Assembly: GCF_900098745.1 (NCBI RefSeq)
Contig: NZ_FQTT01000011.1
Span: 156,227-220,226, forward strand
DNA: 64,000 nt
DNA from: Actinomyces glycerinitolerans
GTDB taxonomy: Bacteria > Actinomycetota > Actinomycetes > Actinomycetales > Actinomycetaceae
Direction: 5' to 3'
A model generated the notes under the pieces. The model did no database searches, had not been told where the DNA came from, and was given only the letters and a program-made list of their open reading frames with translations. Shown here in pieces: positions 29,120 through 37,884 of this stretch (its first letter is position 1; each line of letters begins with the position of its first letter). The translations under genes were made by a program, and so were the position numbers.

Positions 29120-29736
29120 GCGAGCAGCCCCTTCATCTCGGCGGTGGGGGTGGCCTTGAGGGCGGCGGCCTCGACGGCGCGGGCGATCTCCTCGCGGTGG
29201 GCGAAGATCGGCTTGCGCTCGATCTGGCGGGTGAGCTCGAGCATGGCGTTCAGGAGCATCTCGGGGCGGGGCGGGCAGCCGGGCAGGTAGATGTCCACCG
29301 GCACGATGTGGTCGGCGCCCTGGACCACGGCGTAGTTGTTGAACACGCCGCCGGAGGAGGCGCAGGCCCCCATGGAGATGACCCACTTGGGCTCGGGCAT
29401 GGAGTCGTAGACGTTGCGCACCACCGGTGCCATCTTGTGGGAGACGCGGCCGGAGACGATCATGACGTCGGAGTGGCGCGGGGAGGCGCGGAAGACCTCC
29501 CAGCCGAAGCGGGCCATGTCGAAGCGGGGCGTGCCGGTGGCCATCATCTCGATGGCGCAGCAGGCCAGGCCCATGGTCACCGGCCACAGCGAGCGCGCCT
29601 GCGCCAGGTCGGCGAGCTTCTCCACCGTGGTGAGCATGAAGCCGGGGCCCTCGACGCTTTCCAGCGCCTGGGCGTACGGGTCATCCCGCTTGGAGGGGAT
29701 GTGGAGCATCTTCTCCCGGTACTCGTGCATGTCCAT
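29116..29736 (-). CDS. nuoB: NADH-quinone oxidoreductase subunit B
   Basis: A 206-residue protein carrying terminal cluster N2. The ligands are visible as [18 protein letters not shown] and LPGCPPRPE. The segment [19 protein letters not shown] is typical. It begins 13 bp after the nuoA stop. Confidence 0.97.
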   Translation of the reverse strand: MDMHEYREKMLHIPSKRDDPYAQALESVEGPGFMLTTVEKLADLAQARSLWPVTMGLACCAIEMMATGTPRFDMARFGWEVFRASPRHSDVMIVSGRVSHKMAPVVRNVYDSMPEPKWVISMGACASSGGVFNNYAVVQGADHIVPVDIYLPGCPPRPEMLLNAMLELTRQIERKPIFAHREEIARAVEAAALKATPTAEMKGLLA

Positions 29737-29749
29737 GAGGGGTTACTCC

Positions 29750-30109
29750 TTACTCCCAGTCCAGGCCGCCACGGCGCCACTCGAGGACGTAGGGCACCGT
29801 GATCAGGGCGATGAAGACGAGGGCGGCGCTCAACCCGAAGAAGCCCAGTTGCGCGAAGGCGGTGGCCCAGGGGTAGAGGAAGACGACCTCGACGTCGAAG
29901 ATGATGAAGGTCATGCCGACCAGGTAGAAGGCCACCGGGAAGCGCCCGTGGTCGGTGTTGGTCGGGGTGGGGTCGATGCCGCACTCGTAGTTGGCGACCT
30001 TGACCCGGTTGCGCCGGTTGGGGCTCACGATGGCGGACAGCACCAGGCCACCGATGGCGATGACCATGGCGACCGCCGCCATGATGAGCAGAGAGACGTA
30101 GGGGTTCAT
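29750..30109 (-). CDS. nuoA: NADH-quinone oxidoreductase subunit A
   Basis: A 119-residue, three-helix subunit with the family motifs VANYECGIDPTPTN and FPVAFYLVGMTFIIFDVEVV. The ATG at 30109 overlaps the stop of the menJ-like gene (ATGA), so complex I expression is coupled to that reductase. Confidence 0.96.
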   Translation of the reverse strand: MNPYVSLLIMAAVAMVIAIGGLVLSAIVSPNRRNRVKVANYECGIDPTPTNTDHGRFPVAFYLVGMTFIIFDVEVVFLYPWATAFAQLGFFGLSAALVFIALITVPYVLEWRRGGLDWE

Positions 30110-31398
30110 GCTGCCGGCACCATCCTTGTCAGAAGTTGGATGAAGTGGTCGATTCCGTCGCCGCCGCGGCGCTCCCAGCCGTCGGACAGGAGCTTGGCGA
30201 CGAGCCGCATGAGGCGCTTGCGGGGCAGCCCGTAGCGGGTGCACACGCGCATCACCTCGGGATGCTCGATCAGGGCCACGAAAATGCGGCCCAGCGTGTA
30301 GTAGCCGCCCATCTGCGCCTCCAGGGCGGCGGGGTACTGGGACAGGGCGAGCTCACGGCCCGACGCCGTGGGACGCGCCGCCGCCTGGGCCGCCGCCTCG
30401 GCCGCCAGGCGCCCGGATGCGAGCGCCTGGGCGATGCCCTCCCCGTTGAAGGGCGAGACCATGCCGCCGGCGTCGCCCAGCAGCATGAGCCCGTCGGCGT
30501 AGTGGGGCTTGCGGTTGAAGGCCATGGGCAGGGCGGCCGAGGCGATGCGGCCGACCTGGTTCTCGGGGGTGAAGCCCCAGGATGCGGGCACGTGCGCGAG
30601 CCAGCGCTTGAACACGGCGCGGTAGTCGATGCCACGGGTGGAGGCGGCCGCCGGCGTCGAGCTCACCGACCCCAGGCCCACGTTGACCAGACCGTCGCCC
30701 ACGCTCCAGATCCAGCCGTAACCGGGCAGCAGGTCGGAGTGGCCGGCGGGTCCGTCCCACAGTTCCAGGCGGGACTCCATCCAGTCGTCGTCGGCGCGCG
30801 GGGAGCGGAAGTAGGCGCGCACGGCCACTCCCAGCGGTCGACGCTCGTCGCGGGTGCGGCCGACGGCGGTGGCCAGGCGGGCGGAGACCCCGCCGGCGTC
30901 CATGATCAGCGGGGCGGTGATGGTGGTGGGCGCCTCGACGCCGGGCTCGGGGTGGCGCGGGGTGGGGCGGACCTGCACGCCGGTGACGCGCCCCGAGGGG
31001 CCGGTGACGGGGGCGGTGGCGGTGACGCCGGTGAGCAGACGGGCGCCGGCGACGACGGCGTGGGTGGCCAGGTCCCGATCCAGCTGGCTGCGGCGTCGCG
31101 CCAGCGCATAGGCGGGCAGGCTGGCCTGCTCGGGCCAGGGAATATGCAGCTGATGCCCGCCGCCGATGACGCGCAGCCCCCGGTTGCGCCGCCAGGTGGA
31201 GGTGTCCACACCCATGTTGACCAATTCACGCACGGCGGAGGGGGTGAGCCCGTCCCCACAGACCTTGTCGCGGCCGAGTTCGTGGCGCTCGAGCAGCAGC
31301 ACGTCCAAACCGAGCTTGGCGAGGTGGTAGGCGGCGGAGGATCCGGCGGGACCGGCCCCCACGACTACGACATCGGCGCTCAGCTGCTCGGTCGTCAC
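30106..31398 (-). CDS. menJ: geranylgeranyl-reductase family FAD oxidoreductase (MenJ-like)
   Basis: A 430-residue flavoenzyme: VVVVGAGPAGSSAAYHLAKL at the N-terminus, the GGR-family segment LGRDKVCGDGLTPSAVREL, and the FAD motif GLMLLGDAGGMVSPFNGEGI. In Mycobacterium tuberculosis the related MenJ saturates one isoprene of menaquinone. Here the gene is the first of the nuo operon and overlaps nuoA, which supports a quinone-modifying role. The alternative is reduction of geranylgeranyl lipids. The assignment to menJ is by context; the family call is firm. Confidence 0.75.
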   Translation of the reverse strand: MTTEQLSADVVVVGAGPAGSSAAYHLAKLGLDVLLLERHELGRDKVCGDGLTPSAVRELVNMGVDTSTWRRNRGLRVIGGGHQLHIPWPEQASLPAYALARRRSQLDRDLATHAVVAGARLLTGVTATAPVTGPSGRVTGVQVRPTPRHPEPGVEAPTTITAPLIMDAGGVSARLATAVGRTRDERRPLGVAVRAYFRSPRADDDWMESRLELWDGPAGHSDLLPGYGWIWSVGDGLVNVGLGSVSSTPAAASTRGIDYRAVFKRWLAHVPASWGFTPENQVGRIASAALPMAFNRKPHYADGLMLLGDAGGMVSPFNGEGIAQALASGRLAAEAAAQAAARPTASGRELALSQYPAALEAQMGGYYTLGRIFVALIEHPEVMRVCTRYGLPRKRLMRLVAKLLSDGWERRGGDGIDHFIQLLTRMVPAA

Positions 31399-31740
31399 TG
31401 CGCGCCTCCTTCGTTTGCGCTCGTACGGGTGGGGATGCTGGCCGCCGGACGGCCACGGCCCTGCAGGCAGACGGGACCGCCGAAGACATTACCGACTGTT
31501 CCCGGCGCCGCAGGCAGGGGGCGGCGGCTCGGCGCGGGCCGAGCGGTTTTCCCCCGGAATTCCCAGAACTTCGTGTTCCCGACGCGCTCGGGGGCGGCCC
31601 CGGGAGGGCAACACGGGTCACCTATTTAGACATACCTTGCCTTGCGAATTAGTCCCCGTTGACGCGGCGGCGCCGGCACTCCCCCGACGCGGGCGGCCCG
31701 GCGTGTCGGAGGCGGCCGCGGAATCTGCGAGGATCGGCCC
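31399..31740. promoter_or_regulatory. divergent promoter region between the nuo/menJ operon and menG
   Basis: No gene is seen. An AT-rich stretch (31621-31652) stands out from GC-rich flanks and contains, on the minus strand, the tandem AAGGCAAGG and TCTAAATAGG. These resemble parts of the DtxR/IdeR iron box (TTAGGTTAGG pattern) but do not match it fully. Promoters for both directions are expected here. Iron control of an iron-rich operon would make sense but is inference. Confidence 0.35.
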
Positions 31741-32484
31741 ATGAGTCGAGCCTCTCTCGCCAAGGACCCGCGCGAGGTCGCGGGCATGTTCGACGCCGTC
31801 GCGCGCCGCTATGACCTGACTAATGACGTCATGAGCCTGTGGCAGGTGCGCATGTGGCGCGCGGTCACGCGCGCGACCGTCGCGGCCCGCCCCGGCATGC
31901 GGGTGCTAGACCTGGCCGCCGGCACCGGCACCTCCAGCGTCGATTACGCGGCCGACGGCGCACAGGTGGTGGCCTGCGACCTCTCCGCCGGCATGGTGGC
32001 CGAGGGACGCCGCCGCCACCCCGAGATCGAGTTCGTGGTCGGCGACGCCGCCGCCCTGCCCTTCCCCGACGCCGACTTCGACGTGGTCACCGTCTCCTAC
32101 GGACTGCGCAATGTGCAGGACACGGCGGCGGCGCTGGCGGAGATGGCGCGGGTGACTCGGCCCGGTGGGCGGCTGGTGATCGCCGAGTTCTCCACCCCCG
32201 TGCATGCGGCGTTCCGGCGCCTGTACTGCTTCTACCTGGGCACTGCCCTGCCGGCGGCCGGGAGGCTGGTGTCCTCCAATGCCGACGCCTACGGCTACCT
32301 GGGCGAGTCGATCCTGGCCTGGCCCGACCAGGAGGCCCTGGCCGCACTGATCCAGGACGCCGGCTGGCGGGGCGTGGGTTACAAGAACCTGTCCGGCGGG
32401 ATCGTGGCCATCCACCGCGCCACCAAGCCGGGGATCCCCGCGGACGACGCCGCCGACGCCGCGCCGACGGCCCCGGAGGCCTGA
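31741..32484 (+). CDS. menG: demethylmenaquinone methyltransferase
   Basis: A 247-residue SAM-dependent methyltransferase of the UbiE/MenG family: [20 protein letters not shown], the SAM motif [24 protein letters not shown], and [13 protein letters not shown]. It catalyses the last step of menaquinone synthesis. The C-terminus has a short Ala/Asp/Pro tail. It is followed 1 bp later by menF. Confidence 0.92.
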   Translation: MSRASLAKDPREVAGMFDAVARRYDLTNDVMSLWQVRMWRAVTRATVAARPGMRVLDLAAGTGTSSVDYAADGAQVVACDLSAGMVAEGRRRHPEIEFVVGDAAALPFPDADFDVVTVSYGLRNVQDTAAALAEMARVTRPGGRLVIAEFSTPVHAAFRRLYCFYLGTALPAAGRLVSSNADAYGYLGESILAWPDQEALAALIQDAGWRGVGYKNLSGGIVAIHRATKPGIPADDAADAAPTAPEA

Positions 32485-32485
32485 G

Positions 32486-33898
32486 GTGGGTGCTCCCGGG
32501 CCCGCCCCGGACTCCTCGGCCCACCCCGCGCCCGCCGCATCGACCTCGTCCGCGTGGCGAGCCACCACCGCCCCGACACGCCTGTCCTTCCGCACCGTTG
32601 CCCTGCCCGCCGGCGTCATCACCCCGGAGGGCGGCGACGGCGGCACGGGACTGCTCGACCTCCTGGCGGGGCGGGAGGATGTCGTCAGCTGGGTGCGGCA
32701 CGGGCGCGGCCTGGTCGGTTGGGGGCAGGCGCTGCGGCTGGAGGCGCAGGGGCCGGACCGGATTGAGGCGCTGCGGAGCGCCTGGCGGGCCACCGTGTAC
32801 GCCTCCTGGTGGCGCGACGCGCTGGTGCGGCCCGGCACCGGCCCGGTGGCCCTGGGCACCATCGCCTTCTCCCCCGCCTCCGCCGCCGTCTCCGTGCTGA
32901 CGGTGCCGCGCGTGCTCGTGGGCCTGGATGACTCCGGGGCGTGGCTGACCACCGCCGTGGCCGATGGCGAGGCGCACCCGGAGTTGGCGGAGGTACTGGC
33001 CCGGCTGCGCCCGCCGGCGTCCGCCCAGACGGATGTCCCCTCCCCCGACGCCCCCGTGGTCTCGGCCGGGGCACTGCTCGAGGCCGACTACCTGGCCGCC
33101 GTCGCGGAGGTGCGTCGGCGCATAGCCGCCGGCGAGGCGCGCAAGGTGGTGCTGGCGCGGGATCTGCTGGTGAGGCCGGCAGCGCCCCTGGCGACCGGTG
33201 ATCTGCTGCGGCGCCTGGGGGCGAACTACCCGTCGTGCTGGACCTTCGCCGTGGATTCCACGGTGGGAGCCACCCCGGAGCTGCTGGTGCGGCTGGAGAA
33301 TCGGCGCCTCGCCAGCCGGGTGCTGGCAGGCACCGCGCGCCGTCGCCCGGGTGACGCGGCGACCCGCGAGCGCGAGGCGGAGCGACTTGCGCAGTGGCTG
33401 GCGGCGTCGGCGAAGAACCGGGCCGAGCACGAGTTCGCGCGCGCCTCGGCGCTTTCATCCCTGGAGCCCTTGTGCTCGGTCGTGGAGGCCGCCGCGCCAC
33501 GGGTGCTGACACTACCGAACGTACTGCACCTGGCCACCGACATCACCGGCGTGGTCGCCGGGGACACGGGGGCGCTGTCCCTGGTGGGCGCGCTGCACCC
33601 CACCGCCGCCGTTTGTGGCACCCCCACTGCCGCGGCCGCCCGCGTCATCGCCGAGGTCGAGGGCATGGACCGCGGCCGGTACGCCGGTCCGGTCGGCTGG
33701 GTGGACTGGCACGGCGAGGGCGAGTGGTGCATCGCGCTGCGCAGTGCCGCGCTGCCGCCCGGCGGGGTGGGACCGGAGGCGCCGGCGCGGGTGTTCGGCG
33801 GTGGCGGGATCATGCCCGAGTCGGTGCCCGCCGACGAACTGGCTGAAACCACGGCGAAGATGCGCCCCATGCTCACCGCCCTGGGCGCGGACGTCTAG
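32486..33898 (+). CDS. menF: isochorismate synthase
   Basis: A 470-residue chorismate-utilising enzyme. C-terminal motifs include ARKVVLARDLLV, FAVDSTVGATPELLVRLEN, AGTARRRPGD, KNRAEHEF, HPTAAVCGTP and VFGGGGIMPESVPADE. It converts chorismate to isochorismate for menaquinone. Salicylate- or siderophore-type isochorismate synthases are similar, but adjacency to menG favours menF. GTG start 1 bp after menG, with GGAGG nearby. Confidence 0.88.
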   Translation: MGAPGPAPDSSAHPAPAASTSSAWRATTAPTRLSFRTVALPAGVITPEGGDGGTGLLDLLAGREDVVSWVRHGRGLVGWGQALRLEAQGPDRIEALRSAWRATVYASWWRDALVRPGTGPVALGTIAFSPASAAVSVLTVPRVLVGLDDSGAWLTTAVADGEAHPELAEVLARLRPPASAQTDVPSPDAPVVSAGALLEADYLAAVAEVRRRIAAGEARKVVLARDLLVRPAAPLATGDLLRRLGANYPSCWTFAVDSTVGATPELLVRLENRRLASRVLAGTARRRPGDAATREREAERLAQWLAASAKNRAEHEFARASALSSLEPLCSVVEAAAPRVLTLPNVLHLATDITGVVAGDTGALSLVGALHPTAAVCGTPTAAAARVIAEVEGMDRGRYAGPVGWVDWHGEGEWCIALRSAALPPGGVGPEAPARVFGGGGIMPESVPADELAETTAKMRPMLTALGADV

Positions 33899-33962
33899 CC
33901 GTCGAGCGGATCCATGCTGATTGGACCCGTCAGACACCACGCCCTCGAACTGGCTAGCCCGC

Positions 33963-35114
33963 CTATAGCCGCCGGCGCAGGGCCCACGCCCCAAGCCCAA
34001 CTCCCACCGCGGCGGCCACGGCGCAGCCGGTCAGCGCCGGCATCGCCGATGGTGGCGCGGTCATCCACGCCTGGGCCTGCATGGTCTCGAACACGTAGGC
34101 CGGTGGCCAGAAGCGGTCGAATGTCTGCACCGCACGGGGCAGGGTGGCGAGCGACGAGAAGCCGCCCGAGGCGAAGAACGATCCCGCAAAGGTGATCATG
34201 AGCAGTGGCTGCACGGTGCGATAGTCCCGCAGCCAGGCACCGATCGCGACGCCGAACCCGGCACACGCCAATGAGGTCAATGCGGCCAGGGCCGCCAGCG
34301 CCGGTAAGCGCCCCATGGGAATGCGTACCCCGAAGACGGCCGCCGCGACCGCCAGCGTGACCAGGGTGCTGATGCCTCCGGCGATGACGGCGGCGACCAG
34401 TGTTCCGGCGGTGACATCGCCCAGGGGCCGGGGCGCGAGCCGCACCTCCTTGACGGTGCGGTGCTCCCATTCGCGCGCAACCATGATCGCAGCGTTGAGG
34501 GCGGAGCCGACCATGACTGCGAGGATGACGGCGCTGTGTCCGATGAAGGTGCGCCGCCATACGTCGTCTGAGCGGGTAGTCGTCTGGATGACGGTGACCG
34601 GCGCGGCGCCGGGCGCCTGCGCGGCGGCGTAGTCCTGTATTGCGCGACTCAGCCGCAGGCGGGCGTTCTTCATCATGTCGGTGTTGATGTTGTAGGTCCT
34701 GGTGTGCAGTACCGGGGTCTGCCCCGCCTCGACGCGTTCATCGAAGTCGGCTGGGATGGTGACCACCAGGTGCAGGCGGCCGGCGGCCACCAACTGCTCG
34801 GCCCGCTCGGCGTCGGTGGTCACCACGCGGAAGTAGGGGCTGATGTTGCTGCGCAGGCCGCGAACCTCCGCCTCGAAGGCGGCCGCGTGCGGCCCCTCCC
34901 CCTCATTGACCAGTCCGATGTTCCACTCGTCTCCACCGAAGCCGAACAGGATGCCGCACAGGAACATCAGCACCAGCGGGATGAGCATGGGGCCGGCCAG
35001 GGCCTGTCGGTCGCGGGCCCACTGACGCAGATCCTTGCGGGCGACGGCACCCACGCGGTCCAAGTGCCCCGAGATTCGGCGTGTCTGGCTGCTCTGCATC
35101 ATGGTCTGTTTCAC
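33963..35114 (-). CDS. ABC-2 type transporter permease
   Basis: A 383-residue integral membrane protein with one N-terminal helix, a large extracytoplasmic domain (about residues 45-175) and five or six C-terminal helices, the ABC2_membrane_3 layout. AREWEHRTVKEVRLAPRPLG is the family's amphipathic segment. A GTG start at 35114 is chosen because GGAGG lies 4 nt before it and it overlaps the previous gene's stop (GTGA). It pairs with the permease at 35111 and the ATPase at 36238. Confidence 0.82.
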   Translation of the reverse strand: MKQTMMQSSQTRRISGHLDRVGAVARKDLRQWARDRQALAGPMLIPLVLMFLCGILFGFGGDEWNIGLVNEGEGPHAAAFEAEVRGLRSNISPYFRVVTTDAERAEQLVAAGRLHLVVTIPADFDERVEAGQTPVLHTRTYNINTDMMKNARLRLSRAIQDYAAAQAPGAAPVTVIQTTTRSDDVWRRTFIGHSAVILAVMVGSALNAAIMVAREWEHRTVKEVRLAPRPLGDVTAGTLVAAVIAGGISTLVTLAVAAAVFGVRIPMGRLPALAALAALTSLACAGFGVAIGAWLRDYRTVQPLLMITFAGSFFASGGFSSLATLPRAVQTFDRFWPPAYVFETMQAQAWMTAPPSAMPALTGCAVAAAVGVGLGAWALRRRL

Positions 35115-36241
35115 TGTCCTCCGGTCAGGTGGGTGTAGGCGCGGCGCAGCAGCCATCCGGCCAGGCCCAGAATCGCCGCCGTTGAAATCAGCACGATGGC
35201 GAGGTTGCGGGCCAGATCCGAGGTGTCGCCGGTGAGGAAGATGGAGCGGGCACTCATGAAGGCGTAGGTGGTGGGCAGTGTCCGGGACAGCTGCCACAGC
35301 GCGGTGATCGGCTGTCCCCAGGCGAGCCCGCGCATGGACTCCTCGTTCCCTGACACCAGGAAGAGGGCCACCGCCGCAGTGATCAGGCCCGACGCCGTCG
35401 CCAGGGTCTTCTTCGAAGCGACTCCGACCACCATGCCGATGCCTGCTCCCATGAGCAGCACCACCCCGACGATGCCCGCCATGGCCAGCAGGCTGCCGCT
35501 GGGTTGGAAGTCGAAGCCGACCACGAGCACCAGGAGCACCAGAGCCACCGATGCCAGCGACTGCCCCAGCCCCGCAATCACCTTGCCCGCCACGAGCGCG
35601 CCACGTCCGAGCGGCGCCAGCAGCAGGTGCTTGACGGTGCGGTCGTTCCACTCCGCGGCGATCTGCAGGCCGGTGTTGACCATGGCGGCGTACAGGCAGC
35701 CGAACAGGAGCAGGCTGGTGGAGATGTAGCCGAGCATGGTGGGGTCGGTGGGCAGCCAGCGGGTCTCCTCCACCTCCACCACCGGGCCGGCCAGTTCCTC
35801 ATTGAGCGCGCCCACCGCCGCGTCCAGGCGCAGACGCAGGTTCTTGGAGTAGTCGGAGTTGATGTTGTTCAGCCGCAGCTCCACCCGGGCGTCCCCGGCG
35901 GCGACGGCCTGGGAGAACCCGTCCGGAATGATGACGACGGCGAGCGCCTCTGTGTCATCGAAGGCCTTCAGCGCGGTTTCGGGGTCGGTTGTGCGCACGT
36001 CGTAGTAGGGGCCCTCGTCGGACTGGATGGTGCGCATGACCTCGCTCAGGCGCTCTGCGACGGGACCGCCGTCCAGGTCGGCGATCATGATCGGGTTGTT
36101 GTTGGATACGGGGATTACCAGGGAGTAGAAGAAGATGAACACCAGCGGGATGACCACGCTGATGACCATGAGGAAGGGTTGACGCACAAACCTGGTCCAG
36201 TCCTTAACCGCGATGGCAACGGCGGCCCGGGCGCCGGTCAT
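35111..36241 (-). CDS. ABC-2 type transporter permease
   Basis: A 376-residue permease with the same layout as its downstream neighbour: RFVRQPFLMVISVVIPLVFI as the first helix, a large outer loop, then AAEWNDRTVKHLLLAPLGRG and five helices. The pair may form a heterodimer. ATG overlaps the ATPase stop (ATGA). Confidence 0.85.
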   Translation of the reverse strand: MTGARAAVAIAVKDWTRFVRQPFLMVISVVIPLVFIFFYSLVIPVSNNNPIMIADLDGGPVAERLSEVMRTIQSDEGPYYDVRTTDPETALKAFDDTEALAVVIIPDGFSQAVAAGDARVELRLNNINSDYSKNLRLRLDAAVGALNEELAGPVVEVEETRWLPTDPTMLGYISTSLLLFGCLYAAMVNTGLQIAAEWNDRTVKHLLLAPLGRGALVAGKVIAGLGQSLASVALVLLVLVVGFDFQPSGSLLAMAGIVGVVLLMGAGIGMVVGVASKKTLATASGLITAAVALFLVSGNEESMRGLAWGQPITALWQLSRTLPTTYAFMSARSIFLTGDTSDLARNLAIVLISTAAILGLAGWLLRRAYTHLTGGQ

Positions 36242-37224
36242 GACTCTCCCCCGTCGCGCAGTGCCTTGCCGGTCAGGTCCAGGAACACGTCGTTGAGGTC
36301 GGGGCGGCGCACCCCCACCAGGGCGGACCCGGGATCGTGCTCGGCGAACCAGTCGAGGATGGCGCGGGTGGTGGCGGGTGAGCCGTCCGCGGCCACCGCG
36401 GCGACGCCGTCGCGCCAGGAGACTCCCGTGACGCCGGCCAGATGCTCGAGTCCGGGATCGGGGCGGCTGCAGCGCACGTCGATGAAGGTCTTGCCGAGGC
36501 GTCCGCGCAGTTGGTCCGGGGTGCCGGTGGCGATCAGCGCACCGTGGTCGAGGATGGCGAGGTTGTCCGCCAGCGCCTGTGCCTCCTCCATGTAGTTCGT
36601 GGTCAGCAGTACGGTGCCGCCTTCGGAGGCGATGCGTCGCACTCGTTCCCACAGGGCGGCGCGGGACTGTACGTCCACCCCCAGCGTGGGCTCGTCAAGG
36701 ACGACGACGCTCGGCTGGGTCAGCAGTGCCCGAGCCAGGGCGAGCCGGCGTTGCATACCCCCGGAGTAGGTGCCCACGCGGTCACCGCGACGCTCCTCCA
36801 GCCCGACAAGCTCGAGTACCTCGTTGATGCGGGTGCGGCGCTGCGCGCGGGCGACGCCGTACAGGCGCGCGTGGAAGGAAAGATTCTCATCGGCGCTCAG
36901 GTCGTTGTACAGGGCGGTTTCCTGAGGGACAACGCCCAGACGCGCCCGCACCGCGGTGACGTCGTCGCGCACGTCGATGCCCTCCACCAGTACCGTGCCG
37001 CCGGTGGGCCGTAGCAGTCCGCATAGCAGATTCACCGAGGTGGTCTTCCCGGAGCCGTTGGGCCCCAGCAGGCCGAAGACCTGGCCGGGGGCCACGTCGA
37101 GGGTGAGCGAGTCGAGCGCAACCAGGGGCCGGGATCGGCGGCGTCGGAACTCCATGCGCAGTTCGCGGAAGCTGATGGCGGGGGCTTCCGAGGGGCTGAT
37201 GGCGAGGGCTTCCGAAGGGCTCAT
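36238..37224 (-). CDS. ABC transporter ATP-binding protein
   Basis: A 328-residue ATPase with Walker A GPNGSGKT, Q-loop VVPQETALYNDLSADENL, signature YSGGMQRRLALARAL, Walker B VVVLDEPTLGVD and H-loop LTTNYMEEAQ. The C-terminal domain has LRRPDLNDVF-like segment VRRPDLNDVFLDLTGKAL, as in drug or lipid exporters. The first 16 residues are two copies of an 8-residue unit, SPSEALAI and SPSEAPAI, from a 24-bp DNA duplication. Start codons nearer the core are possible. Confidence 0.88.
   Translation of the reverse strand: MSPSEALAISPSEAPAISFRELRMEFRRRRSRPLVALDSLTLDVAPGQVFGLLGPNGSGKTTSVNLLCGLLRPTGGTVLVEGIDVRDDVTAVRARLGVVPQETALYNDLSADENLSFHARLYGVARAQRRTRINEVLELVGLEERRGDRVGTYSGGMQRRLALARALLTQPSVVVLDEPTLGVDVQSRAALWERVRRIASEGGTVLLTTNYMEEAQALADNLAILDHGALIATGTPDQLRGRLGKTFIDVRCSRPDPGLEHLAGVTGVSWRDGVAAVAADGSPATTRAILDWFAEHDPGSALVGVRRPDLNDVFLDLTGKALRDGGES
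37177..37224 (-). repeat. 24-bp tandem duplication at the 5' end of the ABC ATPase gene
   Basis: Two nearly identical 24-bp units follow the start codon and encode SPSEALAI then SPSEAPAI. A slipped-strand duplication is the simplest explanation. Confidence 0.75.
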
Positions 37225-37251
37225 GCTTGCCAGGAAACGCCTGCGCCCACC

Positions 37252-37884
37252 ATGATTTCTACTGTGGTGAATAAACGGCGTGGCCGCCCCTCTGGTCCCT
37301 CGAACACCCGCGAACGAATCCTGGCCGCCGCTCGGAAGCGTTTCGAACAGGACGGCTACGCCGGCACGTCGCTGCGATCAATTGCGGCGCAGGCCGACGT
37401 GGACCACTCCCTGATCACCTACTACTTCGGTTCCAAGGAGGGACTTTTCCGCGCGGTCGCGGAGCTGGCGCTGAGCCCGGCGCGGGGCTTCGACATCGTC
37501 TCCGCCAAGGTCGCGCCGGAACACCTGGCGCCGGCGCTGCTGCGCTCGGCGCTGTCCGCATGGGACCGCCCCGGCTACCGCGATGGGCTCGCCCGCCTGT
37601 TCGCCGATGCCCTCACCTCCGAGGCCGCGCTGCGGGTGCTACGGGAATATCTGCACACGGAGATGGTCGGGCGCCTGACCGAGCACATCGGCGGCTCGGA
37701 CGCCGAACGGCGAGCGGCCACGGCGGCAACGATCTTCTCCGGCCTGTTCCTGACCCGCTACCTGCTGCGGCTCGAACCGGTCGCCTCGCTGTCGGCCGAC
37801 GACGTCGTGGCGCAGCTGGCACCCGCGCTGCGCTCGGCGTTGACGCCGCACAGCCCCGGGGCTACCAGGGCCAGTCGGAGGTGA
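37252..37884 (+). CDS. TetR family transcriptional regulator
   Basis: A 210-residue regulator. The helix-turn-helix domain is near the N-terminus: TRERILAAARKRFEQDGYAG, TSLRSIAAQADVDHSLITYY. It is divergent from the ABC exporter operon with only 27 bp between start codons, so it probably represses that operon and itself from an overlapping site. No clear ribosome-binding site precedes ATG 37252; nearby GTG codons at 37264/37267 are alternatives. Its 3' end overlaps the 3' end of the convergent AAA ATPase gene by 23 bp. Confidence 0.88.
   Translation: MISTVVNKRRGRPSGPSNTRERILAAARKRFEQDGYAGTSLRSIAAQADVDHSLITYYFGSKEGLFRAVAELALSPARGFDIVSAKVAPEHLAPALLRSALSAWDRPGYRDGLARLFADALTSEAALRVLREYLHTEMVGRLTEHIGGSDAERRAATAATIFSGLFLTRYLLRLEPVASLSADDVVAQLAPALRSALTPHSPGATRASRR

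Noticed and set aside
37229..37270. Specific TetR operator between the regulator and the ABC exporter
   Set aside because: The 27-bp gap and flanking codons show only weak imperfect repeats (CACCA/TGGTG), not enough to call a site.
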